64,000 nt of DNA from Rothia nasimurium. GTDB taxonomy: Bacteria > Actinomycetota > Actinomycetes > Actinomycetales > Micrococcaceae. A program made the position numbers and the translations under genes. The stretch is from assembly GCF_928381705.1 (NCBI RefSeq), contig NZ_CAKMSR010000010.1:62001-126000 (forward strand), given 5' to 3'. This document shows positions 55,246-64,000 of the stretch, in pieces. The first letter of the stretch is position 1. Every line of letters starts with the position of its first letter. The notes under the pieces are model-generated. The model had not been told where the DNA came from and searched no databases. It saw nothing but the letters and a program-made list of their open reading frames with translations.

Positions 55246-55718
55246 TTCCCCGTATTGGCACCGGTACTGATGTGCATGCTTTTGGTGAAGAAGGCACCGA
55301 ACTGTGGGTGGCAGGTTTGCACTGGCCGGGCCAGCGCGGGCTCTCAGGCCACTCGGACGGCGACGTGGTGGCTCACGCGGCTGCTGACGCCCTTTTTTCG
55401 GCCAGCGGTACGGGCGATTTGGGTTCGAACTTTGGTGTGGACCGGCCCGATATGGCTGGGGCCTCCGGCGTGCGGATTCTTTCTGAGGCGGCTGCGATTG
55501 TGCGGGCTGCCGGGTTCGAGATTGGCAACATCGCGGTGCAGCTGATTGGCAATAAACCCAAGTTTTCTCCGCGCCGGGACGAGGCTAACCGCGTCCTGTC
55601 TGAGGCTGCCGGTGCCCCGGTGACGGTCACCGCCACGACCACCGACGGGCTGGGCCTAACCGGCCGGGGTGAGGGTGTGGCGGCTACCGCCGTAGCCCTG
55701 GTTTATCCGCGGAGCTAG
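55242..55718 (+). CDS. ispF: 2-C-methyl-D-erythritol 2,4-cyclodiphosphate synthase
   Basis: A 158-aa zinc enzyme forming the next-but-one MEP pathway product. Metal ligands lie in GTDVHAF (Asp/His) and [16 protein letters not shown]; the phosphate loop [17 protein letters not shown] is intact. ATGA overlap with ispD makes the pair translationally coupled. Confidence 0.96.
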   Translation: MIPRIGTGTDVHAFGEEGTELWVAGLHWPGQRGLSGHSDGDVVAHAAADALFSASGTGDLGSNFGVDRPDMAGASGVRILSEAAAIVRAAGFEIGNIAVQLIGNKPKFSPRRDEANRVLSEAAGAPVTVTATTTDGLGLTGRGEGVAATAVALVYPRS

Positions 55719-55730
55719 CTGGCGTAGAGG

Positions 55731-57071
55731 TTACTGCAGACCGGCGCGCTGCCCCAGCCAGGGCAGGGCGTCGGCGAAAGCCGCTTCCCAGACCTTCCAC
55801 TCGTGTTTGCCCCGGTAAGTTTTCCACTGCACGTCGAGCCCGGCCTGCTGGGCTGTGGTGTAGAGGCCTTCTAGCCCCGAATGGTAGGAGGGGTCGTCGT
55901 CCGTCCCCATGGAGAAAATCCCGGTGGGGCCGGGTTTCGTGTAGGTACCTTGGGCCAGCATACTGGCCGGGTCGTTAGCCCGGTAGGCTGCTGTATCGCC
56001 GCTAAAGCCCTGGCTGATGGTGAGTTCTTCACTGCCGAGGGAGGGGTTAGCTTCGCCCGACATATCCAGGAAGGTGGGGTAGACATCGGGGGCCCGCAGG
56101 GCGGTCTGGAAGGCGCAGGTGCCGCCGTTCGAGAGCCCGGCGATAGTCCAGTGAGAATGGTCGGTATCGACCTGCAGGTTGCTAGTAATCCAGGTGGGAA
56201 CAGTCTCTTGCAGATAGGTGGCTACCTGCCCCTGCGCAGCATCGCTACAGAGGGGGTTATTCCAGTCGCCGCCAAGCTGGTCGACCACCACCACAACGGG
56301 GGCTAACCCGGCGTGATCCGCAGCGTAGGAGTCGAGTATGGTCTGCACCCCGCCGAGGTTGAACCAGTCGGCAGGAGCGCCGGGCTGCCCGGCCATGAGG
56401 ACGACGACGGGCAGCAGCGGACGCGGATTACTGAAGTAGGCTGGGGGTAGATAGACATAGGCATCACGTGGTGTAAAAGCAGGATCATCTGCGGGTATAT
56501 TTTCGCGGATGACGGTTCCTGCGCTCGCCATATCGGCCGGGGCTTTCCACGCGCTTGCCAGGGTTTGCCCGCCGGTATCGTAGGCGGTGACGGGGGTAGA
56601 GGCATCTGCCTGGGCCAGGCTGCTGGTGGGTACGGTAATTCCCAGGGCGGACGCCAGGGTGGGGTAGCCCCCGTAGTAGGCGTTGAGCCCCAGCCCGGTA
56701 AGGACAAGCCCCAGAACTACCGTGAGGGTAGCTGCCGTGACCGAAAGAGCCCGGCGCAGGCGTCCGCGCCCTGCCCAACCTGCCGCGGTGAGAATTACTG
56801 CATAGATCACCACCCACAGGGCGTAGCCCGACCAGAGCCAGGTGGGCGCGTCAATGCCCTCAGCGACGGGGTGCCACACGTTGTTGGTGAGGTAGGCAGT
56901 GAGGGCAACGAGAGCCGCAACCACCAGCACAATCAACAGCTGGGTACGCCAGCGCACAGCTCCCCTAGACCGCACCAGGAGCACTAGCGCCAGCACCACC
57001 GCAAGCCCAATCGCTAGCGGCCCCCAAAAGTTGGCGCGCAGGTCAACGGAGCGGGCAAGGTCAGCGAACAT
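55731..57071 (-). CDS. Membrane-anchored esterase (antigen-85/esterase-D-like alpha/beta hydrolase)
   Basis: A 446-aa protein. Four TM helices occupy ~15-150; the extracytoplasmic hydrolase has the nucleophile elbow GLSNGGTCAF, an acid-region DDDPSYHSGLEG, and the final His in GKHEWKVWE. Its start overlaps the stop of the MprF-like gene by one base (TAATG), so the two are coupled. Aminoacyl-phosphatidylglycerol hydrolases are known beside synthases of this type in other Gram-positives, so such a role is a reasonable inference. It could also be a mycolyl-type or other esterase. Confidence 0.82.
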   Translation of the reverse strand: MFADLARSVDLRANFWGPLAIGLAVVLALVLLVRSRGAVRWRTQLLIVLVVAALVALTAYLTNNVWHPVAEGIDAPTWLWSGYALWVVIYAVILTAAGWAGRGRLRRALSVTAATLTVVLGLVLTGLGLNAYYGGYPTLASALGITVPTSSLAQADASTPVTAYDTGGQTLASAWKAPADMASAGTVIRENIPADDPAFTPRDAYVYLPPAYFSNPRPLLPVVVLMAGQPGAPADWFNLGGVQTILDSYAADHAGLAPVVVVVDQLGGDWNNPLCSDAAQGQVATYLQETVPTWITSNLQVDTDHSHWTIAGLSNGGTCAFQTALRAPDVYPTFLDMSGEANPSLGSEELTISQGFSGDTAAYRANDPASMLAQGTYTKPGPTGIFSMGTDDDPSYHSGLEGLYTTAQQAGLDVQWKTYRGKHEWKVWEAAFADALPWLGQRAGLQ

Positions 57072-59614
57072 TACTTCTCCTGGGAGCCTATGGCCTGCAC
57101 GATACCCAGTACGTCTTTAGCCTTCATTTCGGGCAGGTAGGCGTGGGAGACCGCGATGCCGATCGCCGGTAGGTCACCGGAGTCGGGGGTGACCAGATAC
57201 ATGGGCTCAAAACGCGGGCGGAACTTGGCCTTGAAAGTCAGCAGAGAACGGAAGCCGTAGAGGGGCTCCATACGCTCACCCAGGTAGTCTAAGAGCCGGT
57301 CAAGGCCGCTGCGTTCTGCCGGAGCAACAGAGTGGGCCAGGGGAGCGCCGGAGAGGGAGAGAATCTTGAGCCCCTCGTCCTTGGCGTCCTGGGCTGCCGA
57401 GGCAATCAGGAACTCCATGGAGGCAGCGAAGACGCCCTCGGCGTCGCGGCGGCGCATGAAGTCCAGGGTGAGGCCGATGACGCGGCCCTGCCGGTGCACA
57501 GGCATCCAGGAGGTTACCCCGTGAATGAAGCCGCTCTCATCAAGGGCGAGCAGGATGCGGGTATCGGGGTCCTTGAGCTCTTCGAGACCGCCGAGCGTAA
57601 AGCCCATCTCGGGCAGGGACTTCTCAGAGACCCAGCCTTCAGAAATCTCAACAATCTGGGCCCATTCGGCCAGGAGCAGGTCATTGTAGGTGGTCCACTT
57701 GGTGGTGATGCCCTGCTTGCCTGCCTGATTGAGGGCGGTGCGGATGGACTGGAATTTTTTACCCGAGAACTTGAGGTCAGCCAGGTCGATGATGGCTTCC
57801 TCGGCAACCTGCCAGGAACTCCACCCCAGGGCCTGGGCAGCCTGCTGGGTGGGAGCGTGCACCGAGTAAAGGGCCGGAGCCAGTCCCCGGTCGGTGCAGA
57901 AACGGGCGAACTCCTGCACGGCCTGATCAACTCGCTCGGGGGCCGCTGCCGGGTCACCGACAGTCAGGGCTACACCCCCGTGGTCGAGATAGGCAAAGCC
58001 CTCTTGCCCGCTGCTAGAAATCCAGTAGTTGCGGTTATCCCAGGTGCCAATCCAGCCCAGGGTGCCCGCCCCGTGGGCACGAACCAGCTCAAGGTAACGG
58101 TTGCGGTTCTGGGCGGTATCCCCGGCAGGAACGGTCAGTACCCGGTAGGTGCAGATAATGAGGGTGAGCCAGGTCAGGGCGGGGGCCAGCCAGTGCAGCG
58201 AGGTAGTGAGCCAGGAGGTGCCGGCGTAGGAGGGCGGGAGCACATACCAGGCGGCTGAGGGCAGGAGCTTGACCAGGTAGTCCAGGGCAAAGGGCAGGGG
58301 AGTGGGGTGAGGGGCAAAGCCCTGCGGGAAGACCGTGGCTACAACCGTGACCAGCACCAGCCCGGTAAGGGCTACCAGCCCTACGGTCTGCGCGGACGCC
58401 CGCAGTGCCCGGCTCGATGAGGCCAGCGGGAAGTAGCGCCAGGTGGCTAGAACCAGGGCAATCAGGGCGGCAGGTACCAGCACGGGCACGAGCAGGCGGG
58501 TGCCGGCGTCCTCAAGTTCTGCGATTGCGCCCAGAGGCGCAAGGTGCTGGCCTAGCACACCGGAGTAAATCACTAGGCGCAGTACCGAAAAGAGCAGGAT
58601 GACCCCCTGCAGCACCAGGATGCCGTAGGCGGCTAGACGTCGCCCTCGCGCTAGTCCCTGGGCAAGAACAAGCTGAAGGATGAGGGGGAAGAGGGCCAGT
58701 GCGCTCGCTAAGAATCCCTTGGTCTGCTCTAGATAGACCTGGTGGGCGCACAGGGTGCTCGCTGCATTGCTGGCGCAGAGCGAGTTAAGGGCGGCATCGG
58801 TAAGGTTGCCTGCTCCCACTTCGTAGCGGGCTGCCGCTAGGGGGCCTACGGGGTTGGGGGCATGGGCGGCGAAGAAGATACCCAGAGAAATTGCAGCGAT
58901 GGTGAGAGCTACCAGGGTACGAGCTTCATGGCGGGTTCCCACCAGAGAATGCTCGCGGGTGGGTGCCGGTATCAGAAAGACTCCGCAGGCCCAGCCGGTG
59001 AGCGCTGCCAGCACCAGCCCGATATCGTGCAGGGAGCCACCAAAAAGGAACAGGCCCAGGAGCAGGGTACAGGCGAGCAGGCGGACGCGGCGCCGCCAGA
59101 TGATGGAGTAGGTACGACTTGCAGCCAGGAGGGAACCGGTCAGCATGAGAGGCAAGCCAAAGACCGAGTGGGTGGTCAGTGCCTGGGCCCAGCCGGGTAT
59201 GAGCCCCTCTGCTACTGAGAAGACGATGGTGAGGGCTGCAGCGGGGGCCAGATAGCTCGCTAGCGCTGTGAGTGTGAACCGCCAGGTGCCCAGGGCTCGT
59301 TCGATCAGGGGCCCGACCAATACAAGGATTATCAGGAAGAAGATGGTGCTGACCGGCTTGTAGTTGATGATGATGCCGGTCAGCGGCTCCCATGTTGCGG
59401 TGAAGTTACCCGGCTGGAAGGTCAGGGCCGTTGCCCGCTCCCGCCCGAGCAGGAGCTGGGTGGGTAGGCCAATGAGGGCCAGCACCACCAGCAGGGCTGT
59501 TAAGGGCGCAGCGGTGATGTAGGTGGTGAGGTATTCACGGGCCCAGCGCAGGCGCCGGGCGGACGCACGCTGAGAGTCGGTGAGGGCCGGGGCCGGGGGA
59601 GGTGTCGAGGGCAC
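57071..59614 (-). CDS. MprF-like aminoacyl-phosphatidylglycerol synthase (DUF2156)
   Basis: An 847-aa protein with about 13 hydrophobic segments. The first ~200 residues look rhomboid-like; more TM helices follow to ~500. The C-terminal cytoplasmic GNAT-like synthase domain (~520-847) has GFAYLDHGGVALTVGDPAA, KKFQSIRTALNQAGKQGI and GLTLDFMRRR, as in LysPG/AlaPG synthases. It would transfer an amino acid from tRNA to phosphatidylglycerol, giving resistance to cationic peptides. Which amino acid is unknown. Coupled to the esterase gene. Confidence 0.85.
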   Translation of the reverse strand: MPSTPPPAPALTDSQRASARRLRWAREYLTTYITAAPLTALLVVLALIGLPTQLLLGRERATALTFQPGNFTATWEPLTGIIINYKPVSTIFFLIILVLVGPLIERALGTWRFTLTALASYLAPAAALTIVFSVAEGLIPGWAQALTTHSVFGLPLMLTGSLLAASRTYSIIWRRRVRLLACTLLLGLFLFGGSLHDIGLVLAALTGWACGVFLIPAPTREHSLVGTRHEARTLVALTIAAISLGIFFAAHAPNPVGPLAAARYEVGAGNLTDAALNSLCASNAASTLCAHQVYLEQTKGFLASALALFPLILQLVLAQGLARGRRLAAYGILVLQGVILLFSVLRLVIYSGVLGQHLAPLGAIAELEDAGTRLLVPVLVPAALIALVLATWRYFPLASSSRALRASAQTVGLVALTGLVLVTVVATVFPQGFAPHPTPLPFALDYLVKLLPSAAWYVLPPSYAGTSWLTTSLHWLAPALTWLTLIICTYRVLTVPAGDTAQNRNRYLELVRAHGAGTLGWIGTWDNRNYWISSSGQEGFAYLDHGGVALTVGDPAAAPERVDQAVQEFARFCTDRGLAPALYSVHAPTQQAAQALGWSSWQVAEEAIIDLADLKFSGKKFQSIRTALNQAGKQGITTKWTTYNDLLLAEWAQIVEISEGWVSEKSLPEMGFTLGGLEELKDPDTRILLALDESGFIHGVTSWMPVHRQGRVIGLTLDFMRRRDAEGVFAASMEFLIASAAQDAKDEGLKILSLSGAPLAHSVAPAERSGLDRLLDYLGERMEPLYGFRSLLTFKAKFRPRFEPMYLVTPDSGDLPAIGIAVSHAYLPEMKAKDVLGIVQAIGSQEK

Positions 59615-59737
59615 AGCAGGATCCTGGTCAGTTATGCAAAGAGTGAGGTGTTATTCTCGTTCAGTATAGACCCGGCCTATCAGCGCTAAAATAAGCCTGT
59701 CCCTGTTAACACCACCCCAAGCTGTAAAGAAGTACCT

Positions 59738-60628
59738 GTGAACGCCGACCCCCTTGAACCCCGCCCTCACCTGCTAAGCCAGGACGGGGGACGCGTCATC
59801 GCCTGGCACGAATTCGGGCAGACGGAATCGCCCAGGGCTACCGCCGTGTACTGCCACGGAACCCCTGGCACCGGCTACGAGGCACTTTTCCTTGACGAGG
59901 CAGCCCGTGAACTGGGTATCCGCATTATCGCCCCGGACCGCCCGGGGCTGGGAGCGTCGGACGCCGTCCCCTACCGGCTGGTTGGCACCTGGGCAGAAGA
60001 GGACGCCGCTGCCATCATCGACCACCTGGAGCTTGGCCGCTTTAGCGTCATCGGCTTCTCCGGCGGTGGGCCCCACGCCATGAGCCTGGCGGCCCTCCAC
60101 CCCGACAAGGTAGAACAGCTTATCCTACTGGCCCCCTTCACCCATCACCCCCTCTGGGAGTCCCACTTAGGGCTTAACCTCACCCCGCTGCGCGTTCACT
60201 TCTCCCACCTCACCCTCTCCTGGTTCCCCAAACCGCTCATCGACCTCACCTCCCGCGCCCTGAGCCGCCCCCTGGCGTCCGCCTCGACCTTGGCCTCCGC
60301 CCTGGGCCGCGACGTGCAGGGCCACACCGCCGCCTACCGCATGACCATCTCCCACGACTACGCCCTGCAGTTCTCCATCAAAGGCGGGGTGCAAGACGAG
60401 TACGCAATTCAAGACGACTGGGGATTCGCAGAGTCCACCGTTAAAGCCCCGGTTCATCTCTGGGTAGCCGGGCGCGATCTGGCCATCAAACCCGCCCGCG
60501 CTCGCAACTTAGGGCTCCGCCTGGGGGCTCAGATTCACGAGCTGCCGAGTGACGGACATTTTTCCCTGCTGATTAACCATGCGGCAAGCGTCCTCGCACC
60601 GGTTCTACAGCGCACGGTAAACTGTTAG
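59738..60628 (+). CDS. Alpha/beta hydrolase
   Basis: A 296-aa soluble hydrolase. Oxyanion region [19 protein letters not shown], nucleophile elbow GFSGGGPHA, acid in WVAGRDLAI, and catalytic His in [10 protein letters not shown]. The substrate is unknown. It ends 2 nt before the cysS start, so it is probably cotranscribed with cysS. TAAAGA-like sequences precede GTG 59738, without a strong ribosome site. Confidence 0.9.
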   Translation: MNADPLEPRPHLLSQDGGRVIAWHEFGQTESPRATAVYCHGTPGTGYEALFLDEAARELGIRIIAPDRPGLGASDAVPYRLVGTWAEEDAAAIIDHLELGRFSVIGFSGGGPHAMSLAALHPDKVEQLILLAPFTHHPLWESHLGLNLTPLRVHFSHLTLSWFPKPLIDLTSRALSRPLASASTLASALGRDVQGHTAAYRMTISHDYALQFSIKGGVQDEYAIQDDWGFAESTVKAPVHLWVAGRDLAIKPARARNLGLRLGAQIHELPSDGHFSLLINHAASVLAPVLQRTVNC

Positions 60629-60630
60629 GC

Positions 60631-62055
60631 GTGACTCTACGTTTTTATGATTCAGCAACAGCAAGCGTCCGTGATTTCACCCCGGTTCACCCCGGCGAAG
60701 CCCGCATCTACTACTGCGGTGCCACCGTTCAGGGTGCCCCGCACATTGGGCACGTGCGCTCGGGCCTGGTCTTTGACCAGCTCTCTCGCTGGCTGACCTA
60801 CCGCGGTTACAAGGTCACCACGGTTCGTAACGTCACCGACATCGACGACAAGATTCTGGTGAACTCGGCCGCCTCTTTTGAGCCCGGCTACGCCGGCGAA
60901 CACCCGGCTGAAGAGTGGTGGGCCCTGGCCTACCGCTTCGAGCGGGTCTTCGGGCAGGCCTACGCCTCCCTCAACATCGCACCCCCCACCTACGAACCGC
61001 GCGCTACCGGGCATATCCCCGAGATGTTTGCCCTCATTCAGCGCCTCATTGACCGCGGCCATGCCTACCCGGCGACGGATGGTTGCGGCGACGTCTACTT
61101 CGATGTGCGCTCCTGGGAGAAGTACGGTGCCCTGACCCGCCAGAAGATTGACGACATGCAGGCCGCTCCGGACGCCGACCCCCGCGGCAAGCGCGACCCC
61201 CGCGACTTTGCCCTCTGGAAGGCTTATAAGGAAGGTGAGCCCGTCACCGCCTCCTGGGATTCCCCCTGGGGTAAGGGACGCCCCGGCTGGCACCTGGAAT
61301 GCTCGGCTATGGCGGGTAAGTACCTGGGTGAGACTTTTGATATTCACGGTGGCGGCCTCGACCTGCGCTTCCCCCACCACGAAAACGAGATGGCCCAGTC
61401 CCAGGCGGCCGGCTACGGCTTTGCCAACTTCTGGATGCACAACGGTCTGGTCAACTACGAGGGCGAGAAGATGTCCAAGTCCATTGGCAACATCATCACC
61501 CCCGCCCAGATGCTCGAAGCTGCCCGCCCCCTGGTCGTCCGCTACTACCTGGGCCAGGCCCACTACCGCTCCGTCCTCGACTACCACCCCACTTCCCTCG
61601 AAGAGGCTCGTGTAGCCGTTGAACGCGTTGAAGCCTTCTTGGCCGCAACCCGCGACTACCATCGCGAAGACGCTGCGGTACCCGATGCTTTTGCCGAGGC
61701 CATGGACGATGACCTCAACATCCCCAAGGCTCTGGCTGCCCTGCACGCGGGCGTCCGCGCCGGTAACGCAGCCCTGGCTGCCGGTGAATCCGCCCAGGAA
61801 GCCGCCGAGCAGGTCTACGCTATGGCCAAGGTGCTGGGGCTGGTTGAGCTCATGTCCTTCAGCCAGGCGGGGGCTGCCGCCAACGAACCCGGCGAACACG
61901 CAGCGCTCGACTCTCTGATTCAGACCATGCTGACCCAGCGTGCCGAAGCCCGTGAGGCTAAAGACTGGGCCCGCGCCGACCAAATCCGTGACGCCCTGGC
62001 CGCTGCCGGTATCACCGTCAAGGACGGCGCATCCGGCTCCACCTGGTCCCTCTAG
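60631..62055 (+). CDS. cysS: Cysteinyl-tRNA synthetase
   Basis: A 474-aa class I synthetase. Zinc/Cys ligand [12 protein letters not shown] motif [11 protein letters not shown], second zinc region [29 protein letters not shown], and KMSKS in [10 protein letters not shown] are all intact. GTG 60631 lies 2 nt after the hydrolase stop. An N-terminal motif close to the MshC ligase pattern is not seen, so this is true CysS. Confidence 0.96.
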   Translation: MTLRFYDSATASVRDFTPVHPGEARIYYCGATVQGAPHIGHVRSGLVFDQLSRWLTYRGYKVTTVRNVTDIDDKILVNSAASFEPGYAGEHPAEEWWALAYRFERVFGQAYASLNIAPPTYEPRATGHIPEMFALIQRLIDRGHAYPATDGCGDVYFDVRSWEKYGALTRQKIDDMQAAPDADPRGKRDPRDFALWKAYKEGEPVTASWDSPWGKGRPGWHLECSAMAGKYLGETFDIHGGGLDLRFPHHENEMAQSQAAGYGFANFWMHNGLVNYEGEKMSKSIGNIITPAQMLEAARPLVVRYYLGQAHYRSVLDYHPTSLEEARVAVERVEAFLAATRDYHREDAAVPDAFAEAMDDDLNIPKALAALHAGVRAGNAALAAGESAQEAAEQVYAMAKVLGLVELMSFSQAGAAANEPGEHAALDSLIQTMLTQRAEAREAKDWARADQIRDALAAAGITVKDGASGSTWSL

Positions 62056-62160
62056 GCCTCATAGCCCTCCCGCTACCGTGCTCCATCTCTCGCCCCACAG
62101 GGGGCAGGGGGTCGGTAAGCTAGAAAACAATTCATAGACATCAAACAAAGGACACACCCC

Positions 62161-63141
62161 ATGGCGAAGGCAGGCTCACGCCCCGGCGCAACCAATAAGA
62201 AGAAGGGCCCCACCAAGGGCACCGGCGGCCACGGCCGTAAGGCCCTCGAAGGCCGCGGCAACACCCCCAAGGCAGAAGACCGCGTCTACCACAAGGCCTA
62301 CAAGATGAAGAAGGCCGCCGAAAACCGCAAGGCAACAAACACCCTGCGCTCCCGCCAGCCCCGCCTGGGCGGCAAGCGTGCCTCCGACGAACTTGTCACC
62401 GGCCGTAACTCCGTACTTGAGGCCCTGCAGACCGAGATCCCTGCCAAGACCCTCTTCGTCATGTCCCGCATCGAGGTCGATGACCGCGTCCGTGACATCA
62501 TGACCGAAGCCAACAAGCAGGGCCTGCCCATGCTCGAAATTGGCCGTAACGAGCTGGACCGCCTGACCGACCACGCCGTCCACCAGGGTGTCGCTCTGCA
62601 GATTCCCCCCTACAAGTACCCGGACGCCGGCAATCTGGTCCTCGACACCATGGATCTCTGGTACGACAAGAAGATGAGCACCCCGCCCCTCTTCGTTGCC
62701 CTGGACGGTATTACCGATCCCCGCAACCTGGGCGCCATCATCCGCTCCGTTTCAGCCTTCTCGGGCAACGGCGTCATCATTCCCGAGCGCCGCTCGGCAG
62801 CTATGACTGCTTCGGCCTGGAAGACCTCATCCGGTGCTGCTGCCCGTATCCCCGTAGCTAAGGCCACTAACCTGACCCGCGTGATCCAGCAGGCTAAGGA
62901 CGCCGGCATCTTCGTCGTCGGTCTGGACGGCGGCGGCGACGTAGACCTGCCCAACCTCGAACTGGCCTCTGAACCGCTCATGATTGTTGTTGGTTCAGAA
63001 GGCAAGGGGTTGTCACGACTGGTCACCGAGAACTGCGACCAAATCGTTTCGATTCCCATTAGCTCAGCGATGGAATCGCTCAACGCCTCCATGGCAGTAG
63101 GAATCTCCCTCTACGAGGTATCCCGCCGCCGAGCTGCCTAA
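62161..63141 (+). CDS. rlmB: 23S rRNA (guanosine-2'-O-)-methyltransferase RlmB
   Basis: A 326-aa SPOUT methyltransferase. The first ~70 residues are a Lys/Gly-rich basic extension typical of actinobacterial RlmB. Then VTGRNSVLEAL (substrate-binding domain), and the knot motifs DGITDPRNLGAIIRS, IVVGSEGKGLSRLV and ISSAMESLNASMAVGISLYE. ATG 62161 has AAAGGA nearby; TAAGCT (62116-62121) is a candidate -10. Usual partner of cysS. Confidence 0.95.
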   Translation: MAKAGSRPGATNKKKGPTKGTGGHGRKALEGRGNTPKAEDRVYHKAYKMKKAAENRKATNTLRSRQPRLGGKRASDELVTGRNSVLEALQTEIPAKTLFVMSRIEVDDRVRDIMTEANKQGLPMLEIGRNELDRLTDHAVHQGVALQIPPYKYPDAGNLVLDTMDLWYDKKMSTPPLFVALDGITDPRNLGAIIRSVSAFSGNGVIIPERRSAAMTASAWKTSSGAAARIPVAKATNLTRVIQQAKDAGIFVVGLDGGGDVDLPNLELASEPLMIVVGSEGKGLSRLVTENCDQIVSIPISSAMESLNASMAVGISLYEVSRRRAA

Positions 63142-63156
63142 GCTCTATATAAGAAC

Positions 63157-63196
63157 GAAGTGCTCTCCCGCGATAGCGGGGGAGCACTTCTTGTTT
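63157..63196 (+). terminator. Terminator of rlmB
   Basis: A 15-bp stem with one G-T wobble (GAAGTGCTCTCCCGC, 63157-63171, with 63176-63190) encloses a GATA loop and is followed by TTGTTT. Confidence 0.9.
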
Positions 63197-63212
63197 ATCT
63201 AGTCTTTAGGGT

Positions 63213-63315
63213 GCGGCAGACTCACTCTCGCTGCCGACCCTCTCGCTGGTTCGCTGAGGCTCACAAGCGATTCACGCCAGCCCCGGTGCCAGCAGCTTCG
63301 CTGTGAGTCTGCCGC
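63213..63315 (-). repeat. Dyad repeat element, short copy (C)
   Basis: In the opposite orientation to copy A at 2054-2229. A perfect 13-bp terminal inverted repeat (GCGGCAGACTCAC / GTGAGTCTGCCGC) encloses the same core blocks as copy A. The outer arms differ from copy A, but pairing is kept. Confidence 0.75.
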
Positions 63316-63711
63316 CCCCGCACAAACATAAGAAACTTATGTGAGTCAGAATAAGGGCCTGGCTCACATAAAATCCCTAAAATCAAGCCTTCTGTAGATC
63401 TTTAAAAAAACTTTAAAAAATCTTTTCTTCTGGTAATTATGGTTTTGACTAGGTCGTTTGCTGTTCTTGGTGGTGGCTCTTGGGGTAGAAATGCCCCAAA
63501 AGTATCTCTTTCGGGTTGCGCGGTCTGAAAAACCTGCGTAGAGTATTACGAGTCGCCACGGCACAGGGGAAACCCACCAAGCGACAAAACACCTAGTCAC
63601 ATAGCGAATTCAGGCCCAAGCAGGCAGCTGATCATCAGGACTCATACGAGTCAGGTTGTGAAGTAACAAACCAGCCAAAAGCCACTGTGAGACACAACAC
63701 GGAACACCGAG
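63316..63711. other. AT-rich gene-free region upstream of the rRNA promoter
   Basis: Contains a small ACATAAG/CTTATGT hairpin (~63325-63341), A/T tracts (63402-63425) and short GACTC/GAGTC repeats (~63549 and 63640-63654). Two minus-strand ORFs of 78 and 95 codons here have no support. It may include further rRNA promoters or UP-like elements. Confidence 0.45.
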
Positions 63712-63741
63712 TTGACACACAGAAAAGAAACGCGATAGACT
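63712..63741 (+). promoter_or_regulatory. rRNA operon promoter
   Basis: Consensus -35 TTGACA (63712-63717), an 18-bp spacer and -10 TAGACT (63736-63741). It is the strongest promoter match in the window. Confidence 0.85.
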
Positions 63742-63747
63742 AGACGA

Positions 63748-64000
63748 GTTGCCCAAACGGGTAACACGAAAAACTGAGAATGACCGATACGAAACACCGG
63801 CCAACATCTGGCTAGGGTTGAGAATGCGGTTTGTTGCTTGAAAACTCAATAGCGTACCAATGTTATAAATAACATTCTTATCGTCCACACTACACACTAG
63901 TGTTCACAACGAACACCAGGTAGTGCGGAAATTGAACTGATACCAAATATTTATATAACAATGTGAGAAACCAACGGTTTCTCACAGAATTTGATAATCA
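63748..64000 (+). other. rRNA operon leader (5' external transcribed spacer), continuing past the window
   Basis: The leader has GCTTGAAAACTCAATAG (63829-63845), like the conserved antitermination/processing segment upstream of actinobacterial 16S genes. A GAGAAACC/GGTTTCTC stem (63964-63983) also fits RNase III processing or a boxB-like hairpin. The last bases (TTTGATAATCA) resemble the sequence just before mature 16S rRNA. The 16S gene itself should start within tens of bases beyond 64000. Confidence 0.8.

Noticed and set aside
60652-61983. 443-codon open frame on the minus strand opposite cysS
   Set aside because: cysS has all its catalytic motifs on the other strand; the antisense frame is the expected result of high-GC third positions.
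63364-63897. Two minus-strand ORFs (78 and 95 codons) at the right end
   Set aside because: They lie across the rRNA promoter and leader, lack ribosome sites and encode no recognisable domain.

Overview
The window is about 60% GC chromosomal DNA of an actinobacterium. Gene content and order suggest a Micrococcaceae member, most probably Rothia: dnaX followed by a short 4.5S RNA and tRNA-Ser, carD-ispD-ispF with cysS-rlmB nearby, senX3-regX3-phoU, an lhr-nei2 pair, and many genes whose start codon lies only 6-8 nt after a -10 hexamer (probable leaderless mRNAs). The genus is an inference from content; no database search was possible.

Layout. 1-2.2 kb: 5' part of dnaX, 4.5S RNA, tRNA-Ser(GGA), then a dyad repeat. 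2.3-4.8 kb: nadR-pnuC nicotinamide riboside salvage, with pnuC frameshifted at a C run, and a small conserved actinobacterial protein. 4.8-10.2 kb: a TetR regulator, the queuosine-precursor transporter YhhQ, two tandem amino-acid permeases and a hotdog thioesterase. 10.2-16.0 kb: an AT-richer accessory island. It holds a three-gene lactococcin-972-type bacteriocin cluster with a TA-repeat promoter, a frameshifted SRPBCC gene, an orphan antitoxin-like HTH gene, and a convergently overlapping gene of unknown function. 16.0-19.8 kb: a second SRPBCC gene, tgt (queuine incorporation, partner of YhhQ), and ohr/ohrR around a perfect 24-bp palindrome. 19.8-26.8 kb: a GH76 protein, an MFS exporter bracketed by two copies of a 69-bp repeat, a pseudouridine synthase, two small ORFs of 42 and 47 codons, pepT and nei2. 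26.8-34.1 kb: lhr, a DUF4232-like lipoprotein, a ferredoxin, a G14 tract and tRNA-Arg(ACG). 34.5-40.8 kb: pckG, a lone tandem ABC ATPase, a roadblock-domain protein, and nsrR with hmp for nitric oxide defence. 40.9-45.5 kb: manB/manA and an ACT/UPF0210 pair. 45.5-50.2 kb: holB-tmk, a PLP enzyme and gpmA, bounded by two related long hairpins. 50.3-53.7 kb: phoU, senX3-regX3 and a lipoprotein. 53.9-63.1 kb: carD-ispD-ispF and cysS-rlmB, interrupted by an MprF-like gene coupled to an esterase. 63.2-64.0 kb: another dyad repeat and the promoter and leader of an rRNA operon whose 16S gene should start just beyond the window.

Most genes are ordinary housekeeping genes. The unusual material is the bacteriocin island with its possibly length-switchable promoter, the homopolymer tracts and frameshifts, several families of dyad repeats (one with compensatory arm changes), an over-represented GGACGCC heptamer, and a possible new gene pair at 14.5-16.0 kb.
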